DNA of 64,000 nt from Pantoea septica (lineage in GTDB: Bacteria; Pseudomonadota; Gammaproteobacteria; Enterobacterales; Enterobacteriaceae), in NCBI RefSeq assembly GCF_002095575.1, contig NZ_MLJJ01000015.1, forward strand, positions 39,649-103,648. Direction: 5' to 3'. Position numbers and translations under genes: made by a program. The notes under the pieces were generated by a model. The model was not told the origin of the DNA. It was given only the letters and a program-made list of their open reading frames with translations, and ran no database searches. Shown piece by piece: positions 63,618 through 64,000 of this stretch; positions within the stretch are counted from its first letter, which is position 1, and the number at the start of each line of letters is the position of its first letter.

Positions 63618-64000
63618 TTATCGGGTTTTGATCACCAGCCGATTACTCTGTTTGACCTCTTCCATCACCACGTAAGTGCGGGTGTCGTTGACCCCCGGCA
63701 GGCGCAGCAGGGTTTCGCCAAGCAGCTTACGGTAGGCGGACATATCCGGCACGCGCGTTTTCAGCAGGTAGTCGAAGTCGCCGGAAACCAGGTGACACTC
63801 TTGAGTTTCCTCAAGTTTTTGCACAGCGGCGTTAAACTGTTCAAACACATCCGGCGCGCCACGATTCAGAGTAATCTCAACAAAAACCAGCAGCGATGCA
63901 TCGAGATAGTGCGGGTTAAGTTGCGCGGTATAGCCAAGAATAAAACCCTGACGTTCCAGACGACGCACACGCTCAAGACATGGCGTAGGCGATAATCCGG
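63618..64000 (-). CDS. lrp: leucine-responsive regulatory protein Lrp, 5' end outside the window
   Basis: The visible 126 residues (about 39-164 of E. coli Lrp) start within the recognition helix at GLSPTPCLERVRRLERQGF and continue through the RAM ligand-binding and oligomerisation domain (LLVFVEITLNRGAPDVFEQF, SGDFDYLLKTRVPDM) to the end VIKTR. Lrp is a global feast/famine regulator of amino-acid, transport and fimbrial genes; serC is among its known E. coli targets. About 38 N-terminal residues lie beyond position 64000. Confidence 0.97.
   Translation of the reverse strand, partial: GLSPTPCLERVRRLERQGFILGYTAQLNPHYLDASLLVFVEITLNRGAPDVFEQFNAAVQKLEETQECHLVSGDFDYLLKTRVPDMSAYRKLLGETLLRLPGVNDTRTYVVMEEVKQSNRLVIKTR

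Overview
The window is 64 kb of core chromosome from a GC-rich gamma-proteobacterium of the order Enterobacterales. The gene order is the E. coli 20-21 min region (uup-rlmL ... ssu-pepN-pncB-asnS-ompF-aspC ... mukFEB ... msbA-lpxK ... rpsA-cmk-aroA-serC ... focA-pflBA ... serS-rarA-lolA-ftsK-lrp), and most proteins match their E. coli counterparts in length and motifs. Several E. coli neighbours are absent: the elf/ycb fimbrial operon, ycaP, ycaL and dmsABC. High GC, this pattern of losses and a small polysaccharide-type locus suggest Erwiniaceae (Pantoea, Mixta or Erwinia); this assignment is an inference.

Layout. 1-5188: uup (start only), rlmL, ycbX, zapC, pyrD. 5309-9026: an accessory cluster of two related family-2 glycosyltransferases flanking a Wzx-like flippase, all on the minus strand, where E. 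coli carries fimbrial genes. 9027-9790: a long non-coding gap. 9791-14047: the ssuEADCB sulfonate operon. 14078-14188: a nested, cloverleaf-like palindrome between the convergent ssuB and pepN. 14239-26022: pepN, pncB, asnS, ompF with its OmpR sites, aspC, gloC, mepK, ldtD. 26176-33449: cmoM-mukF-mukE-mukB, tightly overlapping on the minus strand. 33575-42645: elyC and ycbJ, then the envelope operon msbA-lpxK-ycaQ-ycaR-kdsB, with ycaI upstream. 42851-48360: serC-aroA, cmk, rpsA, ihfB. 48671-54907: ycaO, focA-pflB, pflA, with a well-placed FNR site. 54968-64000: ycaD, serS, rarA, lolA, ftsK and the 3' part of lrp.

Functional themes are envelope building (LpxK/MsbA/KdsB for lipopolysaccharide; LdtD/MepK making and cutting 3-3 cross-links; LolA; OmpF; ElyC), chromosome handling (MukBEF, FtsK, RarA, IHF-beta), translation (AsnS, SerS, S1, RlmL, CmoM, YcaO), anaerobic pyruvate cleavage (FocA/PflB/PflA) and sulfur scavenging (Ssu).

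No tRNA, rRNA, CRISPR array, prophage or intact insertion sequence was recognised. The strongest candidates for something undescribed are the glycosyltransferase-flippase-glycosyltransferase cluster, the nested palindrome at 14078-14188 and the inverted repeat placed over the predicted pyrD promoter.
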